A DNA stretch of 6,555 nucleotides, from positions 1 through 6,555 of the forward strand of contig CAAGFH010000291.1 in the NCBI GenBank assembly GCA_900769095.1. The letters run 5' to 3'. This document shows positions 6,152 to 6,555 of the stretch, piece by piece. Under the pieces are notes generated by a model that had not been told where the DNA came from, did not search any database, and was given only the letters and a program-made list of their open reading frames with translations. Both the position numbers and the translations under genes were made by a program. Each line of letters opens with the position of its first letter. Within the stretch, counting starts at the first letter, position 1. Origin of the DNA: Methanobacteriaceae archaeon. GTDB lineage: Archaea; Methanobacteriota; Methanobacteria; Methanobacteriales; Methanobacteriaceae.

Positions 6152-6555
6152 ATGGAGATAAAAAGGAAGCATATTTTTTCTTTAATGATAATTTTGATTA
6201 TTGCAGTTTCCACCATTTCCATGGCAAACGCTTATGTCGGAACAGGATTTTCACATGATATTCCGTCTTCAAAATATGATGGTCTTTCCGCATCAGATAT
6301 TTTAAATAGCTTCAATAATACTGAATGTCATGTTGAAGAAAGTGCAATATGTACCAAAGTTGTTGATGGGGACACAATATACTTGGATAATGGTAAAAAA
6401 ATACGTTTTGTTGGAGTAAATACTCCTGAAAGAGGTGTTGAAGGTTATATTACATCAAAAAACTTTGTTCAGAAGTTATGTCTAAACAAAGAGGTTGGAA
6501 TTGACATTGATGATTCAAAACACAATGACAAATATGGCAGAACATTAGCTGTTGT
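6152..6555 (+). CDS. Secreted staphylococcal-nuclease-like (thermonuclease) protein, C-terminus cut by window edge
   Basis: 134 complete codons are visible. The N-terminus is a Sec signal peptide: basic MEIKRKH, a hydrophobic core at about 8-24, and an AxA cleavage site (A25-N26-A27). A low-complexity linker (28-60) leads to the SNase fold. VVDGDTIYL (71-78) supplies D74, IRFVGVNTPER (84-94) supplies R85, T91 and E93, and DKYGRTLAVV supplies R130; these align with D21, R35, T41, E43 and R87 of the S. aureus enzyme. The position of the calcium ligand D40 is Asn here (N90), a substitution I believe occurs in other family members. The likely activity is extracellular DNA/RNA cleavage, perhaps for nucleotide scavenging or defence. 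AGGAGG at 6138-6143 lies 8 nt before the ATG. It diverges from mmp3 and is probably unrelated in function. Confidence 0.88.
   Translation, partial: MEIKRKHIFSLMIILIIAVSTISMANAYVGTGFSHDIPSSKYDGLSASDILNSFNNTECHVEESAICTKVVDGDTIYLDNGKKIRFVGVNTPERGVEGYITSKNFVQKLCLNKEVGIDIDDSKHNDKYGRTLAV

Noticed and set aside
1..6555. CRISPR arrays, tRNA/rRNA genes, insertion sequences or phage elements
   Set aside because: No spaced direct repeats, cloverleaf-like GC-rich islands, transposase motifs or long terminal inverted repeats were seen; the window is ordinary chromosomal coding DNA with short gaps.

Overview
This is a very AT-rich window from a methanogenic archaeon, most probably order Methanobacteriales and plausibly Methanobrevibacter or a close relative. 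The case for this rests on gene content: five methanogenesis marker proteins (Mmp3, Mmp6, Mmp5, Mmp15, Mmp17) in one tight tandem array, found essentially only in organisms with methyl-coenzyme M reductase (MCR). TTTATATA-type promoter elements, strong Shine-Dalgarno sites matching an archaeal anti-SD, T-run terminators and a short NifX-less NifB agree with it. The genus is inferred from AT-rich base use and the neighbouring genes, not proven.

Layout, right to left, because almost everything is on the minus strand. At 6152-6555 (+, cut by the window end) is a secreted staphylococcal-nuclease-like protein. It is divergent from the main cluster across an AT-rich intergenic region (6024-6151) that holds the promoters for both directions. 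The cluster then reads leftward: mmp3 (6023-4476), mmp6 (4504-4034, overlapping mmp3 by 29 nt), mmp5 (4025-3570), mmp15 (3566-2328), mmp17 (2302-1742), and nifB (1682-816). The five mmp genes are packed with overlaps or gaps of 3-25 nt and look like one transcript. nifB follows after 59 nt that contain a good TATA/BRE element of its own. Two T7 runs just beyond nifB look like the end of the unit. The last gene (698-1, cut by the window start) is a manganese-dependent family II inorganic pyrophosphatase.

How the genes may work together: Mmp3 and Mmp17 are known components of the ATP-driven MCR activation complex (with McrC, Mmp7 and component A2). This complex reduces Ni in F430 to Ni(I), and it carries complex Fe-S clusters reported to resemble the [8Fe-9S-C] L-cluster otherwise known as a nitrogenase cofactor precursor. 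NifB is the radical SAM enzyme that makes that cluster. A nifB directly behind mmp17, with no nitrogenase gene in view and no NrpR-type operator at its promoter, fits a supply role for MCR activation instead of nitrogen fixation. Mmp15 is an ASKHA ATPase with the two cysteines that bind an interface [4Fe-4S] cluster in 2-hydroxyacyl-CoA dehydratase activators, so an ATP-driven low-potential electron donor role is likely. Mmp5 (CxxC) and Mmp6 remain without known function. mmp7, mcrC and the A2 gene are not in the window.
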